In this document: positions 1 through 10,075 of the stretch, piece by piece
Numbering within the stretch: position 1 is the first letter of the stretch
Layout: each line of letters opens with the position of its first letter
NCBI RefSeq assembly: GCF_003318275.1
Contig: NZ_QOCH01000015.1
Coordinates: 531,608 to 595,607 of the forward strand
From: Marinobacter sp. F3R11
Lineage (GTDB): Bacteria > Pseudomonadota > Gammaproteobacteria > Pseudomonadales > Oleiphilaceae
DNA length: 64,000 nt
Direction of reading: 5' to 3'
Notes under the pieces: generated by a model
The model's database searches: none
The model's input: the letters and a program-made list of their open reading frames with translations, nothing else
What the model was told of the DNA's origin: nothing
Made by a program: the position numbers and the translations under genes

Positions 1-21
1 GACAAGAGCACGTATCAACAT
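1..21 (-). CDS. Start of a leftward gene (7 codons, cut by the window edge)
   Basis: The reverse strand shows an AAGGAAG ribosome site, then ATG and the codons for M-L-I-R-A-L-V running off the window. The site lies directly after the stop codon of the YcfL-like gene, so this would be the third gene of the same leftward operon. In other gammaproteobacteria the partner of ycfL and the COG3014 lipoprotein is the peptidoglycan-synthase activator lipoprotein LpoB. That identity is only inferred from order, because seven codons cannot show it. Confidence 0.5.
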
Positions 22-33
22 GGGAACTTCCTT

Positions 34-426
34 CTATAATTTGGGTTCACGGAGGTGCAACTGGTAACTGGTTACGCGGGCATGCGGGGCTGTGGCGCTG
101 AAGTATCGCACCTGCCCGGTCAGCAGAGTTGCTTTCCGGTAACCCTCACCAACGCTTTTAACAACCATGCCATTGGCATCAAACCAGGTCACTTTCCACG
201 CAAGTTCGGTGTCTGATCTGGCCTCTACCGCAAACTGTACGTGCAGCAGGCTGGTCCCATCGGGTTGCGCCAGGCGCTCCTCAAAGAGTTCAGTAACAGC
301 CATGGTGTAGATCACTTCCGGATCCACCTTCAGGTTCTGCCTCTCGCTCAGTGAGCGGGTTTCCGGCTGAGAGGCACAACCGGCCAGACCCAGAACCAGC
401 AAGCTGGCCAACAGAAGAATTTTCAT
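34..426 (-). CDS. YcfL-like (DUF1425) lipoprotein
   Basis: A small secreted lipoprotein of 130 residues. The N-terminus is a lipoprotein signal peptide with lipobox LAGC, so it should be lipidated and membrane anchored. The rest fits the YcfL/DUF1425 family, a single beta-rich domain of unknown role. I chose the ATG at 426, which has an AGGA site 8 bases upstream and gives a proper signal peptide. A longer reading frame from 486 adds 20 residues that would spoil the signal. It lies between a COG3014-type lipoprotein and a further leftward gene start, an arrangement seen for envelope (LpoB-linked) genes. Confidence 0.75.
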   Translation of the reverse strand: MKILLLASLLVLGLAGCASQPETRSLSERQNLKVDPEVIYTMAVTELFEERLAQPDGTSLLHVQFAVEARSDTELAWKVTWFDANGMVVKSVGEGYRKATLLTGQVRYFSATAPHARVTSYQLHLREPKL

Positions 427-487
427 AATGTGCATCCTGCCTTTCGCTGTGTTGACGATAAAATCTGTAAAAATGTTTTCTCTCATC

Positions 488-1963
488 TCATTCGGGCATG
501 CGCGTTAATGTGGCTTTGTTTTTTCCCTGCAAATCCAGGGTGATCACTGTGGCCGGAGCCTTCAGCGTCGGTCGCTTAACATAGATCAGCGTGAATGCCT
601 GTTCTGGTATATCCAGGTCACCCAATACACTCCCCTGGTGATCCAGCAAGCTCAGCTTTCCATCATCCGGACGCCTGATACGCATGGCTTCCCAGTGATC
701 CGGAAGCCCCTGCCAGCTGCGAAGATCAGCCTGGGTTGTTGCTGCAGCATAGGCCGCTGCAAACAACTGCCCCCACGGGCCAAACTGATCCGCAGCCTCG
801 TTCTGGAGTACCGCTTTGCTTATGGCGGATGCCACCGCCCTGGCGAGTATTCCTGTAAATCTTTCCTGCATCTCGGTACGGATAACCTTACCCATATCCG
901 AGATTCGTTCACTCCGCACTACCTGGCCGGAAGCATCGACCACACCGAGACCGCCAGGTACAGCGGAGCGCTCAGTATACTCCGGTAATGCGATACCGAC
1001 ATACGCAGGTGCCCGCCGGGTTCCGCGCACGATGAACAAGGGTACGTCCAGCCGCACCTCTTTCAGAACCGGACCCAGTCCGTTTTCATAAACAATCCAC
1101 ACCTGCGGCGGCAGGTCGTTCAGCCTCTGTGTTCCTGAGGCAAGAAGGGTCGCCAGTTCTGCGTCAGCCTGCAGTACGCCGCTCCCAGGGTTCATCTGTG
1201 CAGCACGGGAAAGTGACGTAACTGCCCGTTCATAATCCGCACCATCTTCAGCGTTGGCCAGGAAGTAGATACCGTGGAGATAGGTACTTGAAGGCACGAT
1301 GAATTCGGGGAAAACAGACCAGCCTGAAAGCGCACCATACTGACTGTTAACCGCTGACTGAAGGCTGCTGCTGTTCAGGCTGTTGCGAACCAGCAAGGCT
1401 TTCTGGTTCCCGCTCTGGGCATCACGTTTCAGGGCAGCCTGTTGCTCTGCAATTTCCTTGCGGAAAAAATCAACAGCGCGGCGGGTCCGGTCGTTGGCCC
1501 GGTTAAACTCTACCCGGGCGTATTCCGTATTGCCCGAGGCCAGAAACGCCAGCCCTTTGTAGGTGTTCACCAGAACAGCCTCAGACATCAGCGCTTCATA
1601 ATCCCGCACTGAGTCGTTAACCATGACCGACATCAGCCCTTCCGTAGCGCTGGCCAGTGCACCCTCGGTATCCAGGTATTTCATGCCTTCTTCAGCCAGA
1701 TCATACGCTTTTACAGCATCATCAAAACGACCTGTGAGCAGATACATTTCACCCTGATGCAATAATTCAAGCAAGTGTTTGCGGGAATCAACAGGCTTGT
1801 TGTCTGACACGCTGAAGCTCATGGCCTTCAGCGCGGAATTGTAGTCGCCGCTTGTGTAGGCTGAATTAAACGATGCCAGCTGATCACGCTGCTGGAACGA
1901 CGAACACCCGGAGATAAGGATCGTCACGACCGCTGCAAAAACCACATTCCACGGATGCTTCAA
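488..1963 (-). CDS. COG3014-like outer-membrane-type lipoprotein
   Basis: A 491-residue protein with a short signal sequence ending in lipobox ISGC, so a predicted lipoprotein. The N-terminal half is helical and TPR-like (residues about 30-180), and the C-terminal half is beta-rich. This layout fits the COG3014 family, found beside ycfL and lpoB in marine gammaproteobacteria, whose function is not known to me. The start is a TTG codon at 1963 with AAGGA 7 bases before it; no ATG would give a complete signal peptide. It is the first gene of the leftward operon with the YcfL-like gene. Confidence 0.65.
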   Translation of the reverse strand: MKHPWNVVFAAVVTILISGCSSFQQRDQLASFNSAYTSGDYNSALKAMSFSVSDNKPVDSRKHLLELLHQGEMYLLTGRFDDAVKAYDLAEEGMKYLDTEGALASATEGLMSVMVNDSVRDYEALMSEAVLVNTYKGLAFLASGNTEYARVEFNRANDRTRRAVDFFRKEIAEQQAALKRDAQSGNQKALLVRNSLNSSSLQSAVNSQYGALSGWSVFPEFIVPSSTYLHGIYFLANAEDGADYERAVTSLSRAAQMNPGSGVLQADAELATLLASGTQRLNDLPPQVWIVYENGLGPVLKEVRLDVPLFIVRGTRRAPAYVGIALPEYTERSAVPGGLGVVDASGQVVRSERISDMGKVIRTEMQERFTGILARAVASAISKAVLQNEAADQFGPWGQLFAAAYAAATTQADLRSWQGLPDHWEAMRIRRPDDGKLSLLDHQGSVLGDLDIPEQAFTLIYVKRPTLKAPATVITLDLQGKNKATLTRMPE

Positions 1964-2017
1964 ACTACCATTCCTTGCAAACCGCCATACCCTGCCCCGG
2001 GGTCCCGCGCTGATGCG

Positions 2018-2953
2018 TCAGGCAACCGAAACAAGATTTCGCGCTGTAATTTCCACGATCCGTTGCCGGGCCTCCCGGCTTGCCCAGGCAGAGTGCGGTG
2101 TAATGATGAGGTTCGGGATATCACCGGCCAGCAGAGGGTTGCCTCTGCGTGGAGGCTCTTCAGTCAGCACATCAAACCCGGCACCACCAATAACACCAGT
2201 GCGCAGTGCCGCTGCAAGGGCTGCTTCGTCCACCAATCCACCACGGCTGGTATTAATCAGCAGGGAATCGGGCTTCATCATCTGCAACTCTCTGGTACTG
2301 ATCATGTTACGGGTTTCATCGGTAAGCAGGCAATGAAGTGAGAGAACATCCACCTGAGGCAAAAGTTCATCCAGCGGGATTCTGGGATAGCCGTCTGTCT
2401 CCCCTGCCGGTTGTCCCGGGCGGGCGCCCAGCAATATATTCATGCCGAAAGCTCTGGCCCGTTCTGCGACACCCTGACCGAGATCCCCGTAACCGACAAT
2501 ACCCAGGGTTCGACCTTCCAGCTCCATGATCGGGTGGCCCATCAGGCAGAACATATCACTTTCAGCCCAGCGCCCGGCCCGCACATCACGGTCATAATCC
2601 AGCAGCCGGGTTGCCAGCGCCAGTATCAGAGCCATAGTGTGCTGCGCCACCGTTGAGCGGCCATAGTTCGTCACATTCAGCACACGGATACCATGCTCTT
2701 TCGCCGCCGCCAGATCTATGTTGTTCAGTCCAGTGGCCACTACAGCGATGGTTTTCAGCTCCGGACAATTCTCAAAATGTTCCCGCCCAAGCACAACCTT
2801 GTTGACCAGCAGGGTATCAAAACCACGGATGCGCTCCGCCACCTGGTCCCGGGCGGTTGCATCATATTTCACCATGGGGCCGGTAACCTGCTCCAGAGGT
2901 GCGAGATCTATATCCTGGCCTAACGTGGCCGTATCAAGAAACACAGCTTTCAT
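2018..2953 (-). CDS. D-2-hydroxyacid dehydrogenase (glycerate dehydrogenase / hydroxypyruvate reductase type)
   Basis: A 311-residue NAD(P)-dependent dehydrogenase of the D-isomer-specific 2-hydroxyacid family. It has an N-terminal catalytic domain, a Rossmann nucleotide-binding site around residues 145-165 (GIVGYGDLGQGVAERA), the NTSRGGLVDE segment, and the late catalytic His (TPHSAW). The pattern is closest to glycerate dehydrogenase/hydroxypyruvate reductases, which interconvert hydroxypyruvate and D-glycerate. Exact substrate cannot be read from sequence. It stands alone, divergent from tpm with a 76-base gap. Confidence 0.85.
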   Translation of the reverse strand: MKAVFLDTATLGQDIDLAPLEQVTGPMVKYDATARDQVAERIRGFDTLLVNKVVLGREHFENCPELKTIAVVATGLNNIDLAAAKEHGIRVLNVTNYGRSTVAQHTMALILALATRLLDYDRDVRAGRWAESDMFCLMGHPIMELEGRTLGIVGYGDLGQGVAERARAFGMNILLGARPGQPAGETDGYPRIPLDELLPQVDVLSLHCLLTDETRNMISTRELQMMKPDSLLINTSRGGLVDEAALAAALRTGVIGGAGFDVLTEEPPRRGNPLLAGDIPNLIITPHSAWASREARQRIVEITARNLVSVA

Positions 2954-3029
2954 ACTTTCTCTTCCTCATCAATACCGCCCGGGATTAAGGTAGACTAAAT
3001 CAAACATCCAAATACAAGAGAGCGGAAAC

Positions 3030-3683
3030 ATGGAACACGAATTCTGGCACGAGCGCTGGAGCAAAAAAGAAATCGGCTTCCACGAAGGCACCGTCAATAA
3101 GTATCTTTATGACCACTGGCCAGAACTGTCCGGCGGTGGCACTGAGAGCGTATTTGTCCCTCTATGCGGCAAAGCCCACGATATGTGGTGGCTGAATGAC
3201 CGCGGACACCCTGTCCTGGGCGTGGAACTGAGCAAGATCGCCTGCAAGGATTTCTTTGAAGAAGCCGGCGAAAAAGCCATGGTTCATCCGGGCGAGCCTT
3301 TTACTACATTCCGGCATGATAACCTGGAGCTCTGGGCTGGCGACTTCTTCCAGCTGGTTCCCGACGATCTGAAGCATATCCGTCTGGTGTATGACCGCGC
3401 TGCCCTCATCGCTCTTCCCCAGCCTATGCGCAAAGATTATGTTGAGCATCTTACGGCAATTATTCCGGAGGGCACCAGAATCCTGCTAATTACTCTGGAC
3501 TATAAAACCAGAATCACGCCACCGCCGTTCAATGTCAGCGACGAAGAAGTCCGGGAGCTCTATTCTGCCGATTATGACATTGAGCACGTCCTTACCAACA
3601 CTCTCCCCAATGACCACATGTTCACCAAGCGCAAAGGCCTGATCGGCGCAACCGAGAGCGTATTCCGGCTCACCAAACGGTAG
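3030..3683 (+). CDS. tpm: Thiopurine S-methyltransferase
   Basis: A 217-residue SAM-dependent methyltransferase of the bacterial TPMT family. The N-terminal signature WHERWSKKEIGFHEG and the SAM-binding segment VFVPLCGKAHDMWWL are both present, and the length matches the family. Bacterial TPMTs methylate thiopurines and are linked to selenium and tellurium oxyanion methylation in Pseudomonas; the physiological substrate here is unknown. It is cytoplasmic and monocistronic in appearance. GAGCGG lies 4 bases upstream of the ATG. Confidence 0.93.
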   Translation: MEHEFWHERWSKKEIGFHEGTVNKYLYDHWPELSGGGTESVFVPLCGKAHDMWWLNDRGHPVLGVELSKIACKDFFEEAGEKAMVHPGEPFTTFRHDNLELWAGDFFQLVPDDLKHIRLVYDRAALIALPQPMRKDYVEHLTAIIPEGTRILLITLDYKTRITPPPFNVSDEEVRELYSADYDIEHVLTNTLPNDHMFTKRKGLIGATESVFRLTKR

Positions 3684-3921
3684 GTCCGGAACCCGGGCGG
3701 TAACATAATTTAATGAACCTTAACCATTCAGTGCCTGTCCAACCAGCTAACCGTGAACTAAGCTCAGGTTGAACAGGCCGAAATCCGACACAGTTCGTGA
3801 CCGGCTGAAAACATCCATTCCTTCCATTAATAAAAAAACGAATCGCCGGTATGGCGACCGTATCTTTGACGGGGATATTGCGTGTACTGAAAACTGAAGA
3901 ACAGCGAGCGAGGGGCTACCC

Positions 3922-5844
3922 ATGAACATACTGCAGCAGTTTAAAAACCGGTATGAGAGCACCCAGGAAGAAGAGTACAGTCTTGAGGAGTACCTCGAGA
4001 TCTGTAAAAAGGACCCCACGGCCTATGCAACGGCCGCAGAACGATTACTGATTGCCATCGGCGAACCCGAATTCATCGACACTTCCCGTGACACACGCCT
4101 GTCACGCATCTTTTCCAATAAAATCATCAAACGATACCCGGAGTTTGCGGAGTTCTACGGCATGGAAGAAGCCGTGGAGAATATAGTGTCGTTTTTCCGG
4201 CATGCAGCCCAGGGCCTGGAAGAAAAGAAACAGATTTTATACCTGCTGGGACCTGTTGGCGGTGGCAAGTCGTCACTGGCCGAAAAACTCAAGTACCTGA
4301 TGCAGAAGGTACCCTTCTATGCGATCAAGGATTCTCCGGTAAACGAATCGCCCCTCGGGCTTTTTGATCCGGCAGAAGATGCAGCCATTCTGGAAGAAGA
4401 ATTTGGCATAGCCTCCCGCTACCTGAAATCCATCATGTCACCCTGGGCGGTAAAGCGCCTGCATGAATATGGCGGCGATATCAGCCAGTTTCGCGTTGTG
4501 AAAAAATATCCGTCAGTTCTGGATCAGATTGGCGTATCCAAGACCGAACCGGGAGACGACAACAACCAGGATATTTCAGCCCTGGTGGGTAAAGTAAACA
4601 TTCGTATGCTGGAGGATTACTCCCAGGACGACCCGGATGCCTACAGTTTCAGTGGCGGCCTGTGCAAAGCAAATCAGGGGCTGATGGAGTTTGTGGAGAT
4701 GTTCAAGGCGCCCATCAAGGTGCTGCACCCTCTGCTGACCGCTACTCAGGAGGGCAACTACAACACCACTGAAGGCATGGGTTCTGTGCCATTTGACGGT
4801 GTGATTCTTGCCCACTCCAATGAATCTGAATGGCAGACTTTCCGCAACAACAAGCACAATGAAGCATTCCTTGACCGGGTTTATATCGTCAAGGTTCCCT
4901 ATTGCGTGCGCGTGACGGAAGAAATCGAGATCTACAAAAAACTGTTGAAAAACAGCTCGCTGGCCGGCTCACCCTGCGCCCCGGACACCCTGGACATGCT
5001 GGCACAGTTTTCAGTGCTTTCACGTATCAAGGAACCGGAAAACTCCAGCATCTTCTCCAAAATGCGGGTCTACGATGGCCAGAACATAAAGGACACAGAC
5101 CCCAAAGCCAAATCCATTCAGGAGTACAGGGATGCAGCGGGGGTTAACGAAGGCATGGACGGGCTCTCTACCCGGTTTGCATTCAAGATTCTCTCCAAGG
5201 TGTTCAACTTCGATACCACAGAAGTAGCCGCCAACCCGGTGCACCTGCTTTATGTGATTGAAAAGCAGATTGAACAGGAGCAGTTTGCTCCGGAAATTCA
5301 GGAACGCTACCTGCGTTTCATCAAAGAGTTTCTGGCACCGCACTATGTTCAGTTCATCGGCAAGGAAATCCAGACAGCCTATCTGGAAAGCTACAGCGAA
5401 TACGGCCAGAACCTGTTCGACCGCTATGTAACCTATGCTGATCTGTGGATTCAGGATCAGGAGTTCCGGGATCCGGAAACCGGCGAAATTCTCGACCGCT
5501 CTTCAATCAATGAGGAGCTGGAGAAAATCGAAAAGCCGGCCGGAATCAGCAACCCCAAAGACTTCCGCAACGAGGTGGTCAACTTTGTGCTGCGAGCCAG
5601 GGCCAATAATCAGGGCCAGAATCCGTCCTGGCTCAGCTACGAAAAACTGCGCAGCGTGATCGAGAAGAAAATGTTCTCCAACACCGAAGACCTGCTGCCG
5701 GTTATTTCGTTCAACCCCAAAGCCAGCCAGGAAGATCAGAACAAGCACAAACAGTTCGTTGAACGCATGGTCGACCGGGGTTACACAGAGAAGCAGGTGC
5801 GCCTGCTTGCAGAGTGGTACCTGCGAGTTCGCAAGTCTCACTAG
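3922..5844 (+). CDS. prkA: PrkA-type serine protein kinase (YeaG)
   Basis: A 640-residue PrkA/YeaG protein. An AAA-type domain carries Walker A GPVGGGKSS at about residues 111-119, followed by the C-terminal PrkA kinase-like domain. E. coli YeaG, encoded with YeaH, is induced by nitrogen starvation and stationary phase and phosphorylates proteins on serine; some PrkA proteins also act as ATP-dependent proteases. First gene of the prkA-yeaH-spoVR operon, a widely conserved trio. AGGGG precedes the ATG. Normal length, no defect seen. Confidence 0.95.
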   Translation: MNILQQFKNRYESTQEEEYSLEEYLEICKKDPTAYATAAERLLIAIGEPEFIDTSRDTRLSRIFSNKIIKRYPEFAEFYGMEEAVENIVSFFRHAAQGLEEKKQILYLLGPVGGGKSSLAEKLKYLMQKVPFYAIKDSPVNESPLGLFDPAEDAAILEEEFGIASRYLKSIMSPWAVKRLHEYGGDISQFRVVKKYPSVLDQIGVSKTEPGDDNNQDISALVGKVNIRMLEDYSQDDPDAYSFSGGLCKANQGLMEFVEMFKAPIKVLHPLLTATQEGNYNTTEGMGSVPFDGVILAHSNESEWQTFRNNKHNEAFLDRVYIVKVPYCVRVTEEIEIYKKLLKNSSLAGSPCAPDTLDMLAQFSVLSRIKEPENSSIFSKMRVYDGQNIKDTDPKAKSIQEYRDAAGVNEGMDGLSTRFAFKILSKVFNFDTTEVAANPVHLLYVIEKQIEQEQFAPEIQERYLRFIKEFLAPHYVQFIGKEIQTAYLESYSEYGQNLFDRYVTYADLWIQDQEFRDPETGEILDRSSINEELEKIEKPAGISNPKDFRNEVVNFVLRARANNQGQNPSWLSYEKLRSVIEKKMFSNTEDLLPVISFNPKASQEDQNKHKQFVERMVDRGYTEKQVRLLAEWYLRVRKSH

Positions 5845-5873
5845 CAGAACCCGGATTTGCAGGAGTATAAATT

Positions 5874-7169
5874 ATGGGCATGACCCACATCGTCGACCGA
5901 CGGCTGAACGGAAAGAACAAGAGTGCGGTGAACCGGGAGCGGTTTTTACGCCGCTACCGCCACCATATAAAAAAGGCGGTTTCAGATGCGGTGCACCGAC
6001 GTTCGATAACCGATATCGAGCATGGGGAAAAGGTCAGCATTCCTTCGCGGGATATTGACGAGCCTGTATTTCATCATGGCCAGGGCGGGCATCGTGAAAT
6101 GGTGCACCCGGGCAATCAGGAGTTTGTCGCTGGCGACCGCCTGCCCAAGCCCGAAGGTGGTGACGGCCAGGGCCAGGGGCAAGGTCAGGCCAGCCCCGAT
6201 GGTGAAGGCATGGATGAGTTCGCCTTCCAGATTACTCAGGAAGAGTTTCTGAATTTCCTGTTTGATGATCTTGAGCTCCCGAACCTCGTCCGTAAAAAGC
6301 TAAAAGACACTGAAACCTTTAACTATGTACGCTCAGGTTTCAGTACCCAGGGTGTTCCCGCCAAACTGGATGTAGTGCGCTCGTTACGCGGCGCCCATGC
6401 CCGCCGCCTGGGTCTGGGTGGCGCTCGCAAGAAGAAAATACGCGAGATGGAGGCACAACTCGACGCCCTCAGAGCTGCACCTGAAGAGCTGGATGCGGCG
6501 TTCAGTCATGAAGATCAGATCAAGGCGCTGGAAGACGAAATTGCACGTCTGAAGGCCAATGTGAAGCGAATTCCGTTCATTGATGAAATTGACCTGCGCT
6601 ACCGTCAGCACCTGAAGCAGCCCAAACCGGCAACCAGTGCGGTTATGTTCTGCCTGATGGACGTATCCGGCTCCATGACCCAGATGCACAAGGATACTGC
6701 CAAGCGCTTTTTCCTGCTGCTGTACCTGTTTCTTAAAAAGAACTACAAAAAAATCGACGTGGTTTTCATACGTCACCACACCAGTGCCAAGGAAGTGGAC
6801 GAGGAGGAATTTTTCTATTCCCGGGAAACCGGCGGAACCATTGTATCCAGTGCGCTGAAGCTGATGCACAGGATTATCGAAACCCGCTATTCACCGGCAG
6901 AATGGAACATCTACGCAGCACAGGCCTCCGATGGCGACAACTGGAACGATGACTCTCCTGTGTGTGGCAAGCTACTGACCGAAAGCATTCTGCCTCTGGT
7001 GCAGTATTTCGCCTATGTGGAAATTACACCTCAGGATCACCAGATGCTCTGGCATGAATACGAGCAGGTACAGGCACGTTTCCCTGAGAGCTTCGCCCAG
7101 CAGCAGATTGCTGACCCCAGCGAAATCTATCCGGTATTCCGGCAGCTTTTTGAGAGGAAAGCGGCATGA
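5874..7169 (+). CDS. yeaH: YeaH/YhbH family protein (DUF444, VWA-like)
   Basis: A 431-residue DUF444 protein. The N-terminus is basic and the middle carries a Gly/Gln-rich linker (about residues 90-110). The C-terminal von Willebrand A-like domain has a metal-site motif DVSGSM near residue 262. The family is co-expressed with the PrkA kinase and is thought to work with it under starvation; the biochemical role is unknown. It follows prkA by 29 bases with an AGGAG site and overlaps spoVR by 4 bases, so the three genes are translationally linked. Confidence 0.92.
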   Translation: MGMTHIVDRRLNGKNKSAVNRERFLRRYRHHIKKAVSDAVHRRSITDIEHGEKVSIPSRDIDEPVFHHGQGGHREMVHPGNQEFVAGDRLPKPEGGDGQGQGQGQASPDGEGMDEFAFQITQEEFLNFLFDDLELPNLVRKKLKDTETFNYVRSGFSTQGVPAKLDVVRSLRGAHARRLGLGGARKKKIREMEAQLDALRAAPEELDAAFSHEDQIKALEDEIARLKANVKRIPFIDEIDLRYRQHLKQPKPATSAVMFCLMDVSGSMTQMHKDTAKRFFLLLYLFLKKNYKKIDVVFIRHHTSAKEVDEEEFFYSRETGGTIVSSALKLMHRIIETRYSPAEWNIYAAQASDGDNWNDDSPVCGKLLTESILPLVQYFAYVEITPQDHQMLWHEYEQVQARFPESFAQQQIADPSEIYPVFRQLFERKAA

Positions 7170-8725
7170 GCAATACACTCGATCATTCCACCACCCGGAA
7201 CAGCCCTGGGCCGGCACTGCGTGAACCTGTATCCACCGGATCTGAATGGACGTTCGACCTGATCCGCCAGTACGATGAGGAAATTGCAAAATGCGCGACC
7301 GAGTTCGGTCTGGACACTTACCCGAATCAGATTGAAGTGATCAGTGCCGAGCAGATGATGGACGCATACAGCTCCGTTGGCATGCCAGTGGGCTATAACC
7401 ACTGGTCGTTCGGCAAGCAGTTCCTCAGCACATCCAAAGGCTATCAGCGCGGGCAGATGGGGCTGGCCTATGAAATTGTCATCAACTCCGACCCCTGCAT
7501 TGCCTATCTGATGGAAGAAAATACCCTCCCCATGCAGGCACTGGTCATTGCCCATGCCTGCTATGGCCACAACTCCTTCTTCAAAGGCAATTACCTGTTT
7601 CGCACCTGGACAGACGCCAGCGCCATTATCGATTACCTGGTGTTTGCCCGGAATTACGTTTCTGGCTGCGAAGAACGCCACGGTGTAGATGCAGTTGAAG
7701 AAATACTGGACTCCTGCCACGCGCTGATGAATTACGGCGTTGACCGTTACAAACGACCCGCTCCGATTTCTGCCGATAAAGAGGCCTTGCGTCAGCAAGA
7801 GCGCGAGGAATACCTGCAACGACGGGTAAACGATCTGTGGCGTACAATTCCTAAACCGGACAATGACGAAGATCCGGCAAACCGCAAGAAGCGCTATCCG
7901 GAAGAGCCTCAGGAAAACATTCTGTACTTCCTTGAGAAAAACGCGCCCCTGCTGGAGACCTGGCAAAGGGAGATCATCCGGATTGTGCGCAAGCTCGCCC
8001 AGTACTTCTACCCGCAACGCCAGACACAGGTCATGAACGAAGGCTGGGCAACTTTCTGGCACTATACCCTGCTCAACAGGATGTACGAGAAAGGCCTGGT
8101 AACGGATGGCTTCATGCTGGAGTTCCTGCAAAGCCATACCGCCGTGGTGTATCAGCCGCCGTTTAACAGTCCCTGGTATTCCGGTATCAATCCATACACT
8201 CTGGGGTTCTCCATCTTCACAGACCTGCGCCGGATCTGTGAGTCACCCACCGACGAAGATCGCATGTGGTTCCCCGACATTGCCGGCTCTGACTGGCTGA
8301 CAACCCTGCACTTCGCCATGGCAAACTTCAAGGATGAGAGTTTTATCCAGCAGTTCCTGTCACCCAAAGTCATGCGAGACCTGAAACTGTTTGCCATTGA
8401 GAACGATGACCGGGAAGACAGTTACAAGGTAACCGCTATCCACGATGAACCAGGTTACCGGGAACTTCGTGAGAAGCTGGCCCGCCAGTATAATCTCAGT
8501 TACCGGGAACCCAATATCCAGGTGTGGAACGTGGATGTACGCGGAGACCGTTCTCTGACGCTGAGGCATGTCCCCGTAGACAGGGTGCCATTAGGCAAGG
8601 ATACGGAAGAAGTTCTGCGCCATGTGCACAGGCTCTGGGGCTTTGATGTGCATCTTGAGAGCGTGGACGAAGGCACCCTGACGGATGAGTACCACTGCCC
8701 GCCGAAACCAGAGCTAGGCCCCTGA
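7166..8725 (+). CDS. SpoVR family protein (YcgB)
   Basis: A 519-residue SpoVR/YcgB family protein with the family's conserved His- and Glu-rich core ([14 protein letters not shown] and [11 protein letters not shown]). In Bacillus SpoVR affects spore cortex formation. In non-sporulating proteobacteria the homologue always travels with prkA and yeaH and its function is unsettled. The ATG overlaps the yeaH stop (ATGA), with GAGG upstream. Its 3' end overlaps the convergent histidine kinase gene by 12 bases. Confidence 0.93.
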   Translation: MSNTLDHSTTRNSPGPALREPVSTGSEWTFDLIRQYDEEIAKCATEFGLDTYPNQIEVISAEQMMDAYSSVGMPVGYNHWSFGKQFLSTSKGYQRGQMGLAYEIVINSDPCIAYLMEENTLPMQALVIAHACYGHNSFFKGNYLFRTWTDASAIIDYLVFARNYVSGCEERHGVDAVEEILDSCHALMNYGVDRYKRPAPISADKEALRQQEREEYLQRRVNDLWRTIPKPDNDEDPANRKKRYPEEPQENILYFLEKNAPLLETWQREIIRIVRKLAQYFYPQRQTQVMNEGWATFWHYTLLNRMYEKGLVTDGFMLEFLQSHTAVVYQPPFNSPWYSGINPYTLGFSIFTDLRRICESPTDEDRMWFPDIAGSDWLTTLHFAMANFKDESFIQQFLSPKVMRDLKLFAIENDDREDSYKVTAIHDEPGYRELREKLARQYNLSYREPNIQVWNVDVRGDRSLTLRHVPVDRVPLGKDTEEVLRHVHRLWGFDVHLESVDEGTLTDEYHCPPKPELGP

Positions 8726-10075
8726 CTCGGGGTACATCAGGGGCAGAGTAACCTCCGCAAGCAAACCTCCGTCGGCGCTGAGGTCCAGCCTCAGGCTGCC
8801 ACCGTGCAAAGCTGCCAGTTCTGCAACAATCGCCAGGCCCAGCCCGGAGCCGGATTTCACCTCATCCAGCCGGCCTCCGCGGCTCATGGCCTCCTGACGG
8901 GTTTCCGGAGACATACCAGGCCCATCGTCGGATATGCTGAGTAACAGTGACTTGCCTTCAACCCTGCCCGTCAAACGGAAGGAGCTTTTGGCCCAGTTGA
9001 TCGCATTTTCCAGCAGGTTCCCCACAATCTCCTGCAAGTCCTGGGCGTCAATCCTCACCCGGAGTCCCGGCGGTAACTCACTTTGAAACACCAGGCCACG
9101 CCTGCCGGCCAGGCGCCGGACGCCCTCAATTACGGGCTTCAGCACAGCGGCAATATCCTGTTCAGCGCCTAGCGCCACAGGCCCTGCCGCAGAAGCCCGG
9201 GCAAGATGGTGCCTTACTGCTTCGTCCAGCCGTTTAAGCTCTGACCACATGGCCGCCTGCTGGTCTTCTGGCAGACGCTCCGCAAGAGTGGTGAGCACAG
9301 CGACCGGCGTTTTCAGTGCATGGGCCAGATTACCTGCGGCGGTCCTGCCCCGTGCAATCAAACGCTGGTCTCTTTCAAGTACCGTATTGATCGCTTCCGC
9401 CAGCCTGGCTAATTCTCTGGGCAGACCGGTTTCAACGAATGGCTGCCGGCCCTGCTCAACCGCTTTCAGACTTTGTTCAATACGACGCAGGGGTGCCAGC
9501 CCCCAGCGGATCTGCAATCCGATCAGCGCAAGAAGCAAACCACCGAGAGTCACCATCGACAACCACAACAGCGTCTGGAACCGCGCGACCTGAGCCTCTA
9601 CTTCACCCAGATCGGCAGCAACCTGTACATGCAGAACATCATCAAGATTGGGAAGCCGGATATCCCGCTCCAGCAAGCGTAGTGGCTTGTTTCTGGGGCC
9701 GGTAATCCTGTGAAAGACCATACCGGGTTCATGAAAAACCGCAAGCCGCTGATCCCAGAGTGAACGCGAAGTAAGTACACGCTCACTACCATCACTGATC
9801 TGCCAGTACCAACCCGAGAACACCTGATCGAATCGCGAATCGCCCAGCTGCCGGCTAGTCACCAGAGCATCCTGCCGGACATCGTAGCTGACCCCGGCAA
9901 TCACAACATTGAGCAGGGATTCCAGCCGCTCGTTGAAGGCCGTGTTCACCGCCTCCCTGAAATTCCACGATAAAAGAACTCCTGCTGCGGGCAATACCAG
10001 CAGAATCAGAACCAGAGCCGACACCAGCATACGCGTCGCAACAGGGAGCCGGCGCAGCCGCTCAGTCAGCATCAT
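8714..10075 (-). CDS. Sensor histidine kinase, PhoQ-like
   Basis: A 453-residue membrane sensor kinase with a transmembrane helix near residues 17-37, a periplasmic loop of about 130 residues, a second helix near 170-190, a HAMP linker, an H-box NLAHALKTPVAVL (phospho-accepting His near 252) and a C-terminal HATPase with DDGPGM and GSGLGLAI. The HALKTPVAVL form of the H-box resembles PhoQ. It overlaps the upstream regulator gene by 4 bases. The signal is unknown; the linked PepSY genes suggest an envelope or divalent-cation related cue, which is inference. Confidence 0.9.
   Translation of the reverse strand: MMLTERLRRLPVATRMLVSALVLILLVLPAAGVLLSWNFREAVNTAFNERLESLLNVVIAGVSYDVRQDALVTSRQLGDSRFDQVFSGWYWQISDGSERVLTSRSLWDQRLAVFHEPGMVFHRITGPRNKPLRLLERDIRLPNLDDVLHVQVAADLGEVEAQVARFQTLLWLSMVTLGGLLLALIGLQIRWGLAPLRRIEQSLKAVEQGRQPFVETGLPRELARLAEAINTVLERDQRLIARGRTAAGNLAHALKTPVAVLTTLAERLPEDQQAAMWSELKRLDEAVRHHLARASAAGPVALGAEQDIAAVLKPVIEGVRRLAGRRGLVFQSELPPGLRVRIDAQDLQEIVGNLLENAINWAKSSFRLTGRVEGKSLLLSISDDGPGMSPETRQEAMSRGGRLDEVKSGSGLGLAIVAELAALHGGSLRLDLSADGGLLAEVTLPLMYPESGA

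Noticed and set aside
7127..8137. Long leftward open frame (336 codons) inside spoVR
   Set aside because: It is a shadow of spoVR on the opposite strand; the translation has no family features and the spoVR frame is clearly conserved.
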